64,000 bases of DNA from Halobacillus sp. A5 (GTDB lineage Bacteria; Bacillota; Bacilli; Bacillales; Halobacillaceae), in the NCBI RefSeq assembly GCF_024189315.1, contig NZ_JAIZEO010000006.1:124001-188000 (forward strand), read 5' to 3'. Below the pieces are notes generated by a model. The model did not search any database and was not told the origin of the DNA. It saw only the letters and a program-made list of their open reading frames with translations. This document shows, one piece after another, positions 17,671 to 24,704 of the stretch (positions are counted from its first letter, which is position 1; each line of letters starts with the position of its first letter). The position numbers and the translations under genes were made by a program.

Positions 17671-17769
17671 GGGCGTTTTTTTCGGTTTATGGGCGAATAT
17701 AATCGGAGTTGGGTTTTTATTACGAATTAAGGGCGTTTCTACGGGCGGAAACCTGCATTTTATGGGCAT
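17666..17769 (+). repeat. TTTATGGGCG periodic array A
   Basis: Perfect units TTTATGGGCG at 17666 and 17686; degenerate units around GTTGGG (17708), TTAAGGGCG (17727) and ACGGGCG (17741); last unit TTTATGGGCA ending at 17768. Most GGG cores fall 20-21 bases apart. The array fills the gap between the 3' ends of the DUF4385 gene (+) and the flavoprotein gene (-). Confidence 0.75.
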
Positions 17770-17789
17770 TTTCTGCGCCACCCACAGAA

Positions 17790-18767
17790 CTATGAATGTT
17801 TATAGATTACAGTGCTGTACACTTGAGATTTAGCCTTTGGATCAATGGTTTTCTTCGCACTGTTCACAGCCGTCATGGCTTCTGAGAATCCTGAAGCAAT
17901 CAGCATCGTTTTATGAGGATAGAAAACAGCATCCCCTGCAGCAAATATCCCTTCAATATTGGTACTCATATCATGCCCGACCGGAATTCTTCCCTTCTCT
18001 GTAGGAAGACCCCACTCCTCATATAAGCTTTTCTCAATTTTAAGGCCTTGATAGACAAGAAGGTCATCAACCTCTAACCATTCATTTGAATTCAGCTTAA
18101 GTCTAGTTAATGCTTCCCCATCTCCATCTAACTCAACAGCTGTTTTTTCCCTGTGAACTTGAACAGAAGATGCCTCTAACTTATCGATATCATGCTCATA
18201 AACCGCTTTAAAGTCAGCATCATGATTAATTAAATGCACCTCTGAAGCCACATTCTCTAATGCCATTGCCCAGTCGACTCCCACACGGCTGTCTGAAATT
18301 ACTGCTGCTTTCTTACCTTTGTATTGTTGGATCCGTTGAATCGTGTAATGAATACTGGTCATATATTTTTCACTTCCAGGCAGCATGACACGTTCCATAT
18401 CAAAGGTGCCAAGCCCCGAAGCCACAATAATTGTTTTAGAGTAATGTTTATCGCCTGTACCCGTTGTCAACACAAAGCTTCCATCCTCTAATTTATCAAT
18501 AGATGTCACTTTAACACCCGTAACTACACTCGGCTGGATGCTCTTTGCCTGCTTTTCCACATCGGCGACTAATTCTTCCCCACGAATACCAGGAAAACCT
18601 CCGACATCATAAATCCTTTTCTCTGGATAGAAAAATGAAACTTTTCCGCCTGCTTCAGGCTGATATTCCAAAACCTTTGTTTTCATATCCCGCATACCAC
18701 AGTAAAATGCTGTATATAATCCAGTCGTACCGCCGCCGATGATCGTAACATCAAACTGCTCTTTCAT
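17790..18767 (-). CDS. ferredoxin-NADP reductase type 2-like flavoprotein
   Basis: 325 residues in the thioredoxin-reductase-like FNR family (YumC/YcgT type). It has the FAD dinucleotide fold IIGGGTTGLYTAFYCGMR at the N-terminus, the NAD(P) fold around KKAAVISDSRVGVDWAM, and the C-terminal FAD segment IEGIFAAGDAVFYPHKT. There is no CxxC redox pair, which separates it from TrxB. It lies 13 bases after two siderophore permease genes and is likely translated with them. A role in reducing ferrisiderophore or supplying ferredoxin or flavodoxin electrons for iron release is a fair inference. Confidence 0.85.
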   Translation of the reverse strand: MKEQFDVTIIGGGTTGLYTAFYCGMRDMKTKVLEYQPEAGGKVSFFYPEKRIYDVGGFPGIRGEELVADVEKQAKSIQPSVVTGVKVTSIDKLEDGSFVLTTGTGDKHYSKTIIVASGLGTFDMERVMLPGSEKYMTSIHYTIQRIQQYKGKKAAVISDSRVGVDWAMALENVASEVHLINHDADFKAVYEHDIDKLEASSVQVHREKTAVELDGDGEALTRLKLNSNEWLEVDDLLVYQGLKIEKSLYEEWGLPTEKGRIPVGHDMSTNIEGIFAAGDAVFYPHKTMLIASGFSEAMTAVNSAKKTIDPKAKSQVYSTVIYKHS

Positions 18768-18780
18768 GGCTGTTCTCTCC

Positions 18781-19791
18781 TTAATTCGTTTTCATTAATA
18801 AGTAAATAAAATAGGGTGTGCTCACAATGGTGACCACAATTCCAACCGGGATCTCTGCACTAGGCGTCAGATTGCTTCCGATAATATCCGCCCCCTGCAA
18901 AATGGCCGCTCCCAATAAAGCCGAAACAGGGAGCATCCGTTCATGTCTGGGTCCTACAATCCGCCTGGCCATATGCGGGGCGACCAATCCAAGAAAGGCA
19001 ATACCTCCCGCCGCCGCTACCGATAAACCTGCAAGACCGACGGCTAATAAAAGCAATATCCTGCGTTCCTTTTCAACCGGGGCCCCCAGCCCTTTAGCCA
19101 GATCGTCCCCCAGCGTCAATACATTTAAAGCCGATGTTTTGTACAAGCTGTAAATAATCAACAGAATCATCCAAGGTGCTGTAGCCGCCACGAAGTTCCA
19201 ATTTGCACTCCAAATATCTCCTGAAAGCCATACCATCGCCTGCATGAAATCTTGAGGATCCATCTGCACCTGAAAGAGAATTAAAGCCGCACTGAAACCA
19301 GCGTTTACTCCTATCCCAACCAGTATTAACCGAATAGGCTCCACCCCTTTATGCCATGCAAGAGCGTAAACAATCAGAGCAGCCAAGAAAGCGCCGATCA
19401 GAGCGAAAAGCGGGAGCAGATACGTCCCCCACCCGCTGATAGAGTTCATGGACGATTGAAAAAAGAAAATATACAGAACAACAACAAAACCTGCACCTGT
19501 ATTAATACCAAGAATCCCGGGTTCAGCTAAATCATTCTGGGTCACCCCTTGCAGGATGACTCCCGAAACACTGAGAGCCATACCTACTAATAAAGCAATA
19601 ACAATCCCGGGAAGCCGGAATTGAAAAAGTACTAACTCCTGCCGGGTATCCCCATTCCCAAGAAAAGTGTCCAGTACTTCAGCAGGACTGATCTGTATCG
19701 AGCCAAGATTTAAGCTGAGTAAAAATAGTCCAATGTTTAAAATAAACAGTCCCGCCAGCAGAAGAATAAAACGGCTGCGTCCTTTCGGCAT
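18781..19791 (-). CDS. FecCD-family siderophore ABC permease (second subunit)
   Basis: 336 residues with about nine to ten membrane helices. Conserved FecCD segments are LPGIVIALLVGMALSVSGVI, LNVLTLGDDLAKGLGAPVEKE (the ATPase-coupling loop) and IAFLGLVAPHMARRIVGPRH. Its ATG overlaps the stop of the first permease by one base, so the two are coupled and form a heterodimer. No ATPase is in this cluster; a shared FhuC/YusV-type ATPase encoded elsewhere would be needed. Confidence 0.93.
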   Translation of the reverse strand: MPKGRSRFILLLAGLFILNIGLFLLSLNLGSIQISPAEVLDTFLGNGDTRQELVLFQFRLPGIVIALLVGMALSVSGVILQGVTQNDLAEPGILGINTGAGFVVVLYIFFFQSSMNSISGWGTYLLPLFALIGAFLAALIVYALAWHKGVEPIRLILVGIGVNAGFSAALILFQVQMDPQDFMQAMVWLSGDIWSANWNFVAATAPWMILLIIYSLYKTSALNVLTLGDDLAKGLGAPVEKERRILLLLAVGLAGLSVAAAGGIAFLGLVAPHMARRIVGPRHERMLPVSALLGAAILQGADIIGSNLTPSAEIPVGIVVTIVSTPYFIYLLMKTN

Positions 19792-20831
19792 TACATACTC
19801 CCCCTTTCACCACGTGCTAAATATAGAAAGAAGGGAACTCCAATTAAGGCTGTAATCACACCTACCGGGGTTTCATAAGGCGCATTAACCAACCGGGCCC
19901 CGGTATCGGCCACAACCAGAAGCAGACCTCCGAACATAGCAGAAAGCGGAATAATCAGTCGATAATCTGAGCCGACTAGAAAACGTGTGATATGAGGAAT
20001 GACTAAACCGATAAAACCTACCGTTCCAGCAACAGAAACAGCAGCACCCGCTAATATAAAAACGACAATAACTCCTAATGTTTTAATAAGAATCGTGTTC
20101 TGACCCAGCCCTTTTGAGATATCTTCTCCCAGACTGAGCACTGTCATCGATTTTGAAATGGCCAGTGCAATCAAAAGCCCCACAATCCCTGCGATTAAAA
20201 GTACTTTTACAGACGCCCAATTCGTATTAGCAAGGCCGCCGGCATACCAGAAGCTCATTTGCTTAGCTACTTGGAAATGTAAGGAAATAGCTGTTGACAG
20301 CGAACTCAGCATGCCGCCGATCGCCACACCAGCTAAAGCTAACTTCACCGGGGTTAGTCCTCCTTTTGAAAAGGAGCCTACGGCAATAACTAGAATGACG
20401 GCCAAGCCCGCCCCTATAAATGAAGCAAACATCATCCCTGCATTTGAAAGTGAAGGAAAGAAGACCAAAGCTACAATCAGGGCGAAGGCTGCCCCGTGAG
20501 TAACACCCATAACGGATGGAGAAGCAAGCGGGTTTCTCGTCAGCCCCTGCATTACTGCGCCCGATACCGCCAAAAACCCTCCAACTAACGCAGCAGCGAC
20601 AGCACGAGGCATGCGCAGTTCCTGAATCACCTGATGGTTGGTATTTGATTCGTCAAAAGCAGTGACCGCCTGCCAGACAGTTGACAATTCAATGTCAGAA
20701 GCACCAAGGGCCACAGACCATCCTAATGAAAAAAACAATCCGGTCACTGAGAGGACAAAGAGCACAGCTGCCCGCCCGACCCGCTTAGGACGCTCCTCAT
20801 GAGACGTTCGATTTACTTCCCCCAATTTCAT
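19791..20831 (-). CDS. FecCD-family siderophore ABC permease (first subunit)
   Basis: 346 residues with about nine to ten membrane helices. Markers are LRMPRAVAAALVGGFLAVSG, TRNPLASPSVMGVTHGAAFA, and GTVGFIGLVIPHITRFLVG near the C-terminus. It is the first gene of a three-gene operon (permease, permease, flavoprotein) with a Fur-controlled promoter at 20882-20932. Its binding protein is the divergent gene at 21995. The siderophore class is not readable from sequence. Confidence 0.93.
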   Translation of the reverse strand: MKLGEVNRTSHEERPKRVGRAAVLFVLSVTGLFFSLGWSVALGASDIELSTVWQAVTAFDESNTNHQVIQELRMPRAVAAALVGGFLAVSGAVMQGLTRNPLASPSVMGVTHGAAFALIVALVFFPSLSNAGMMFASFIGAGLAVILVIAVGSFSKGGLTPVKLALAGVAIGGMLSSLSTAISLHFQVAKQMSFWYAGGLANTNWASVKVLLIAGIVGLLIALAISKSMTVLSLGEDISKGLGQNTILIKTLGVIVVFILAGAAVSVAGTVGFIGLVIPHITRFLVGSDYRLIIPLSAMFGGLLLVVADTGARLVNAPYETPVGVITALIGVPFFLYLARGERGSM

Positions 20832-20881
20832 TCAACCCTTCTTCCACCCTCGTAAGCTTATTTATGTAAATCATTAAATAT

Positions 20882-20932
20882 TGAGAATGATTATCACTAA
20901 ACAAGTATATGGCACTTATAAAAAATGTTCAA
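20882..20932 (-). promoter_or_regulatory. Fur box and promoter of the siderophore permease operon
   Basis: On the minus strand, -35 TTGAAC (20927-20932), 17-base spacer, -10 TATACT (20904-20909). TGAGAATGATTATCA (20882-20896) matches the 7-1-7 Fur consensus at 14 of 15 positions and lies just downstream of the -10. Iron repression is expected. Confidence 0.85.
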
Positions 20933-21168
20933 GTTTGATTATTACTGTTATCTAAGTTGAAAATTATTGTTGATAATTAGTTAAGCGAAGGAACTCATAT
21001 TATTCTCCTTTTCTATTAACGCCCGGGCTTATGAGAGTCCCATTTCCGCAAGATTGATCATCATGACACAACTGTAAGCTCATAGAAAATGAATCTCAAT
21101 GCATTTCATTCCTTATGAAAAAGACTATGTTACCGTTCAATGTTTAAATTAGTCATAAAAATAGAAGA

Positions 21169-21237
21169 GGTCAGGACAAAACTGAATAAAACGTAAAAAA
21201 TCCGAATGATTTTGTAGAAATCAGTTCGGATTTTTTA
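21169..21237 (+). repeat. short repeat-like element with a strong hairpin (orphan terminator)
   Basis: GAGGTCAGGACAAAACTGAA is followed within 20 bases by a stem, AATCCGAATGATTT with AAATCAGTTCGGATT (one bulge), and a T6 run. No gene ends nearby on this strand. Similar GAGGTCxGGACAAAAC-plus-hairpin elements recur between genes in Bacillaceae, as I remember them. It may be the 3' part of a small RNA or a mobile repeat remnant. Confidence 0.5.
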
Positions 21238-21245
21238 TGTTAAAG

Positions 21246-21382
21246 AGAATTCACACTATCGCTCCGTCAAAATGCTTCGCTTTCCGTGGGCACGGCTTTA
21301 AGCTTCCTGAAAGCAAAGAACGCTTTCCTCCGGGATCTTCGGCTCGTGCTGTTCCCACTGGAGTCTTCGCATTTTGACTATG
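21246..21382. repeat. long imperfect inverted repeat of the Bacillaceae intergenic repeat type
   Basis: The left arm begins GTCAAAATGCTTCGCTTTCC and continues GTGGGCACGGC; the right arm ends in GCATTTTGAC. The reverse complement of the right arm (GTCAAAATGCGAAGACTCCA then GTGGGAACAGC) aligns along the left arm. The inside is G/C-rich. It resembles a repeat seen many times in Bacillus-group genomes. With the neighbouring element it fills most of 20832-21497, which holds no protein gene that I can support. Confidence 0.7.
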
Positions 21383-21497
21383 CTAATCATCTGCGTTTAT
21401 ACAAATATTCGTTTTTTGACATCACTGCTCTACTTATGTCCCAACCATTTTAATTATTTATGGATTAAACTAAGCATTCTATAGCGAAAAACGAAAT

Positions 21498-21671
21498 TTA
21501 AAAAGAAAGGCTTTGAAAAAGCGAAATCGTAATAACCAAAGTCGAAATAGAGCCTAAAGACATCAAGGATACAATTTTTCTGCTGCTTTGCTTTTTTGAA
21601 GGCTTACTTAGCTCGTGAGTTACAGCATCCCATAAAAGCACAGACGCTAAACTAATAATACCTATAGTCAT
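21498..21671 (-). CDS. small two-helix membrane protein (hypothetical)
   Basis: 57 residues from the preferred ATG (21669-21671), which is nine bases after AAAGGAG; an upstream ATG at 21680 overlaps the ribosome site. There are two hydrophobic segments (about 1-17 and 35-55) around a Lys/Ser/Arg-rich loop (KPSKKQSSRK). No family is recognised. The good ribosome site and membrane pattern favour a real small protein; the repeat-rich spacer around it is a caution. Confidence 0.5.
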   Translation of the reverse strand: MTIGIISLASVLLWDAVTHELSKPSKKQSSRKIVSLMSLGSISTLVITISLFQSLSF

Positions 21672-21925
21672 ATTTGACATCTCCTTTCTTATTTACCAAA
21701 TCAGATTACACCCTAATATTTTCTAGTTAAAGGCTTAACAATACTTTATGTACGCTTTGGAAAGAAAAAATCCCCTCTATTTCACTACCATGCTTCATTA
21801 GTTGAACATGAAACAAAACTTATATCGTGAATCAGGCAACCTAATTATATCATGTTTCTATATTTTGTATTAAATTTCCTATAAACAGAGCCTAAACACA
21901 TAATTTCACAGCGCATAAATATTAA

Positions 21926-21954
21926 TTGACTATTTTGATGAAAATGATTATCAT
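21926..21954 (+). promoter_or_regulatory. Fur box and promoter of the siderophore-binding protein gene
   Basis: -35 TTGACT (21926-21931), 17-base spacer, -10 TATCAT (21949-21954). The Fur box TGAAAATGATTATCA (21939-21953) fills the spacer and -10. The rest of 21672-21994 shows AT-rich sequence without a supported gene. Confidence 0.85.
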
Positions 21955-21994
21955 TATCGTCATACGATTGATTTAAATATCATAGGAGGAAAGT

Positions 21995-22954
21995 TTGATG
22001 ATAAAAAAGAATTTATTGTTTATCACTGGTTTATTGCTTATACTTACACTCTTTGCCTGCAGTAATGATAATCAGGAGGCAGATGATTCCAATAGCAGCG
22101 ATGAGTCTACTGAAGAAGAATCAGGTGAGCGCACGCTTGAACACGCAGAAGGTGAAGTGACTGTGCCGGAAAATCCGGAAAATATCGTCGCTCCTTACTT
22201 AGAAGATTCAATGCTTGCTTTAGGAGTGAAGCCGGCAGCACAGTGGGCTATTGGTGAAGATGTGCTCGATTACCTTCAGCCTGAGCTGGAAGACGTACCT
22301 ACAATTGAATGGGATCTACCCCTGGAAGATACGTTAAGCTATGATCCTGATTTAATTATTTTCAGCTCCCCTTCCTCTATTCAAAACGGTTCTTATGAGG
22401 ATTATGAGAGCATTGCCCCAACATTTGTGTATGAAGATGAGATATATGCAGATTGGCGCGAGCAGTTAACTCAAATGGGAGAAATTTTGAACAAACAGGA
22501 CGAAGCGGAAGAAGTACTTTCCGATTTTGATGAAAAAGTCGAGGAAACAAAAGCCAATACTGAGGATGCAATCGGCGATGAATCAGTAGCCTTCGTATGG
22601 ACAATGGGAGAAGAATTTTATGTATTTGAACCTGACCGTTACGGTGCAGAAGTCTTATATGATGAAGTAGGGCTGACCCCTCCTGATTTTGTTGAAGGGT
22701 TAGAGCAGGAAGAACAGTGGAACCCAATATCTATGGAAAAGCTTGGCGAACTGGATGCTGAGCACGTATTTGTAATAGCTGAGGAGAATGAACCTGGACT
22801 TGAGATCCTTGATGAAAGCTCCGTCTGGCAGAGTACCCCTGCAGTTGAGAACGATCAGGTATACACGATGAATGACCCTAGTCACTGGACAATAGATGGT
22901 GCGCTTGCCCACGAGATGACATTAGATGCAGTGAATGAAGCATTAACTGAATAA
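21995..22954 (+). CDS. iron-siderophore ABC transporter substrate-binding lipoprotein
   Basis: 319 residues. The lipoprotein signal peptide ends at the lipobox LFAC (Cys22 or so), followed by an acidic Ser/Asp/Glu linker and a helical-backbone (PF01497) binding domain: GEVTVPENPENIVAPYLEDS, YDPDLIIFSSPS and the C-terminal SHWTIDGALAHEMTLDAV. It should bind a ferric siderophore at the membrane surface and feed the FecCD permeases encoded divergently. AGGAGG lies before the start; a second ATG one codon later is possible. Confidence 0.92.
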   Translation: MMIKKNLLFITGLLLILTLFACSNDNQEADDSNSSDESTEEESGERTLEHAEGEVTVPENPENIVAPYLEDSMLALGVKPAAQWAIGEDVLDYLQPELEDVPTIEWDLPLEDTLSYDPDLIIFSSPSSIQNGSYEDYESIAPTFVYEDEIYADWREQLTQMGEILNKQDEAEEVLSDFDEKVEETKANTEDAIGDESVAFVWTMGEEFYVFEPDRYGAEVLYDEVGLTPPDFVEGLEQEEQWNPISMEKLGELDAEHVFVIAEENEPGLEILDESSVWQSTPAVENDQVYTMNDPSHWTIDGALAHEMTLDAVNEALTE

Positions 22955-22966
22955 AGGTTTATTAAG

Positions 22967-23002
22967 AATACGTAAACTTTTATAAAGTTTACGTATTTTT
23001 TA
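22967..23002 (+). terminator. terminator after the siderophore-binding protein gene
   Basis: AATACGTAAACTTT (22967-22980) pairs with AAAGTTTACGTATT (22984-22997), followed by T-rich sequence. Confidence 0.88.
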
Positions 23003-23032
23003 TTGATCTTCACCTTACATTATCGTATATTG

Positions 23033-23049
23033 ATATCGGAAATCGATAT
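23033..23049 (+). promoter_or_regulatory. palindrome upstream of padR, likely PadR operator
   Basis: ATATCG-N5-CGATAT sits just before the GGGAGG ribosome site of the PadR gene. PadR proteins usually repress their own operon through such AT-rich palindromes; no effector can be deduced. Confidence 0.5.
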
Positions 23050-23069
23050 TGAGTAGGGAGGCTTCTTAA

Positions 23070-23402
23070 TTGTTAAGAGATTTTTTCTTGGGATCTATTA
23101 AAATTCATATTTTATATCATGCGGACATCGAACCGATTTACGGAGCTTTCCTGATGAAGGAGCTCGCTTCCCATGGATACAATATCAGCCCTGGAACATT
23201 ATATCCCACTTTAAAAAGCTTGCATTCAAATGGCCTCCTTCACAAATATGAGGAAACCGTGAACGGAAAAATACGAAAATACTATACGATTACTGAGCAT
23301 GGGAAAAAAGTTCTTGAAGAAGGAAAACAACAGGTAAGAGAACTCGCCCAGGAGATTCTCTATGATCAAGGTTATGGAAAAGGAGGAATAAAAGATGAGT
23401 AA
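23070..23402 (+). CDS. PadR-family transcriptional regulator
   Basis: 110 residues starting with TTG eight bases after GGGAGG. The winged-helix core shows the PadR signature IYGAFLMKELASHGYNISPG then TLYPTLKSLHSNGLL, and the wing KIRKYYTITEHGKKVL. It overlaps the chromate transporter gene by eight bases, so it most likely senses the ion or stress handled by that transporter and controls the two-gene operon. Confidence 0.92.
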   Translation: MLRDFFLGSIKIHILYHADIEPIYGAFLMKELASHGYNISPGTLYPTLKSLHSNGLLHKYEETVNGKIRKYYTITEHGKKVLEEGKQQVRELAQEILYDQGYGKGGIKDE

Positions 23403-24573
23403 ACGAAAAAGGTCGTTAAAAGAAATACTGATCGCTTCCACTAAATTAGGGTTTACATCCTTTGGCGGCCCGGTCGCTCACCTTGCTTACTTTAAAGATG
23501 AATACGTTGACCGGCGTAAGTGGCTGGATGATAAAACGTATGCCGATATTATCGCTTTATGCCAGTTCTTACCCGGCCCTGCCAGCAGTCAGGTCGGGAT
23601 TGCCATAGGGATGCTGCGAGGCGGACTGCTCGGGGGGATTGTCTCCTGGATAGGCTTTACCGTCCCGTCCATTCTTGTTCTTATTTTATTTGCTTTAATG
23701 TATCAATCCTATGACCTTAGTGACGCCGGCTTTATTCAAAGCTTAAAGGTCGTAGCTGCTGCCGTCGTTCTTCATGCACTCATCGGTCTAGGAAAAAAGT
23801 TAACACCGGACCGTACTAGAATAGGGATTGCAATTATAGCGGCATTTATTATGCTGCTGTTCCCTTCGGCGTGGATGCAGATAGTCATTATCCTGGCAGC
23901 CGGGCTGATCGGTTCGAAGCTTTTCGCTGAGATTGCTGATACAAAAGCAGAGCCCTTTCCCGTCACTTTTTCTAAAAAGGCTGGCGCTGCTTCACTAGCT
24001 GTATTAGCTGGGCTGCTTGCATTTCTGCCGTTGATCGCCCGTACGACAGATCACATGCTTGTCCAGTTGTTCGATACTTTCTTTAGAGTCGGATCCCTTG
24101 TATTTGGCGGCGGACATGTCGTGCTCCCCATGATTGAAAGAGAAGTGGTGCCTAGAGGATGGATTGATTCAGGTGAGTTCCTGGCGGGGTATGGCATGGC
24201 CCAGGCTGTTCCCGGACCTCTCTTCACATTCGCAAGTTACCTGGGAACTATGATTGAGGGAGTGGCAGGAGCTGTTGTCGCCACTATAGGTATTTTCCTT
24301 CCTTCATTCCTTTTCTTAATTGCTGCTCTGCCTTTTTTGAATGAACTTAGGAAAAGATCTAAATTTCAGGGTGTCTTAATGGGAGTCAATGCAAGTGTCG
24401 TCGGCATCTTACTAGCTGCTTTTTACGACCCTGTGATTACAAGCTCGATTACAAATAATGATGATTTTGCTTTGGCAGCTGTTCTATTTGTCTGCCTGCA
24501 TTTCTTTAAGGTCCCTGCATGGGCAATTGTTCTCATCGGAGTTGGTGCAGGATTCATCCTAAATTTGATATGA
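23395..24573 (+). CDS. chrA: chromate transporter ChrA (two-domain CHR family)
   Basis: 392 residues, about ten to twelve membrane helices, built from two homologous halves (about 10-190 and 205-392). Family blocks are FTSFGGPVAHLAYFKDEYVD, the QFLPGPASSQVGIAIG motif in half one, and FGGGHVVLPMIEREVV with AQAVPGPLFTFASYLG in half two. It should expel chromate. The start is an ATG inside the end of padR, so the two are translationally coupled. Many CHR proteins have unproven substrates, so resistance is family-based. Confidence 0.92.
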   Translation: MSKRKRSLKEILIASTKLGFTSFGGPVAHLAYFKDEYVDRRKWLDDKTYADIIALCQFLPGPASSQVGIAIGMLRGGLLGGIVSWIGFTVPSILVLILFALMYQSYDLSDAGFIQSLKVVAAAVVLHALIGLGKKLTPDRTRIGIAIIAAFIMLLFPSAWMQIVIILAAGLIGSKLFAEIADTKAEPFPVTFSKKAGAASLAVLAGLLAFLPLIARTTDHMLVQLFDTFFRVGSLVFGGGHVVLPMIEREVVPRGWIDSGEFLAGYGMAQAVPGPLFTFASYLGTMIEGVAGAVVATIGIFLPSFLFLIAALPFLNELRKRSKFQGVLMGVNASVVGILLAAFYDPVITSSITNNDDFALAAVLFVCLHFFKVPAWAIVLIGVGAGFILNLI

Positions 24574-24587
24574 TAGAGTCAGACAAT

Positions 24588-24620
24588 GAGCATGAAATGG
24601 ATCGTTTCATGCTCATATTT
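24588..24620 (+). terminator. terminator after chrA
   Basis: GAGCATGAAA (24588-24597) pairs with TTTCATGCTC (24605-24614), then ATATTTTGTTTTT. Confidence 0.85.
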
Positions 24621-24704
24621 TGTTTTTCATGCCGATAATAAAGGTAAATATACATTACTTACGAAAAGGAGCTTGCTGCGCTGTACTAGTTTTGTTACGG
24701 GGGG

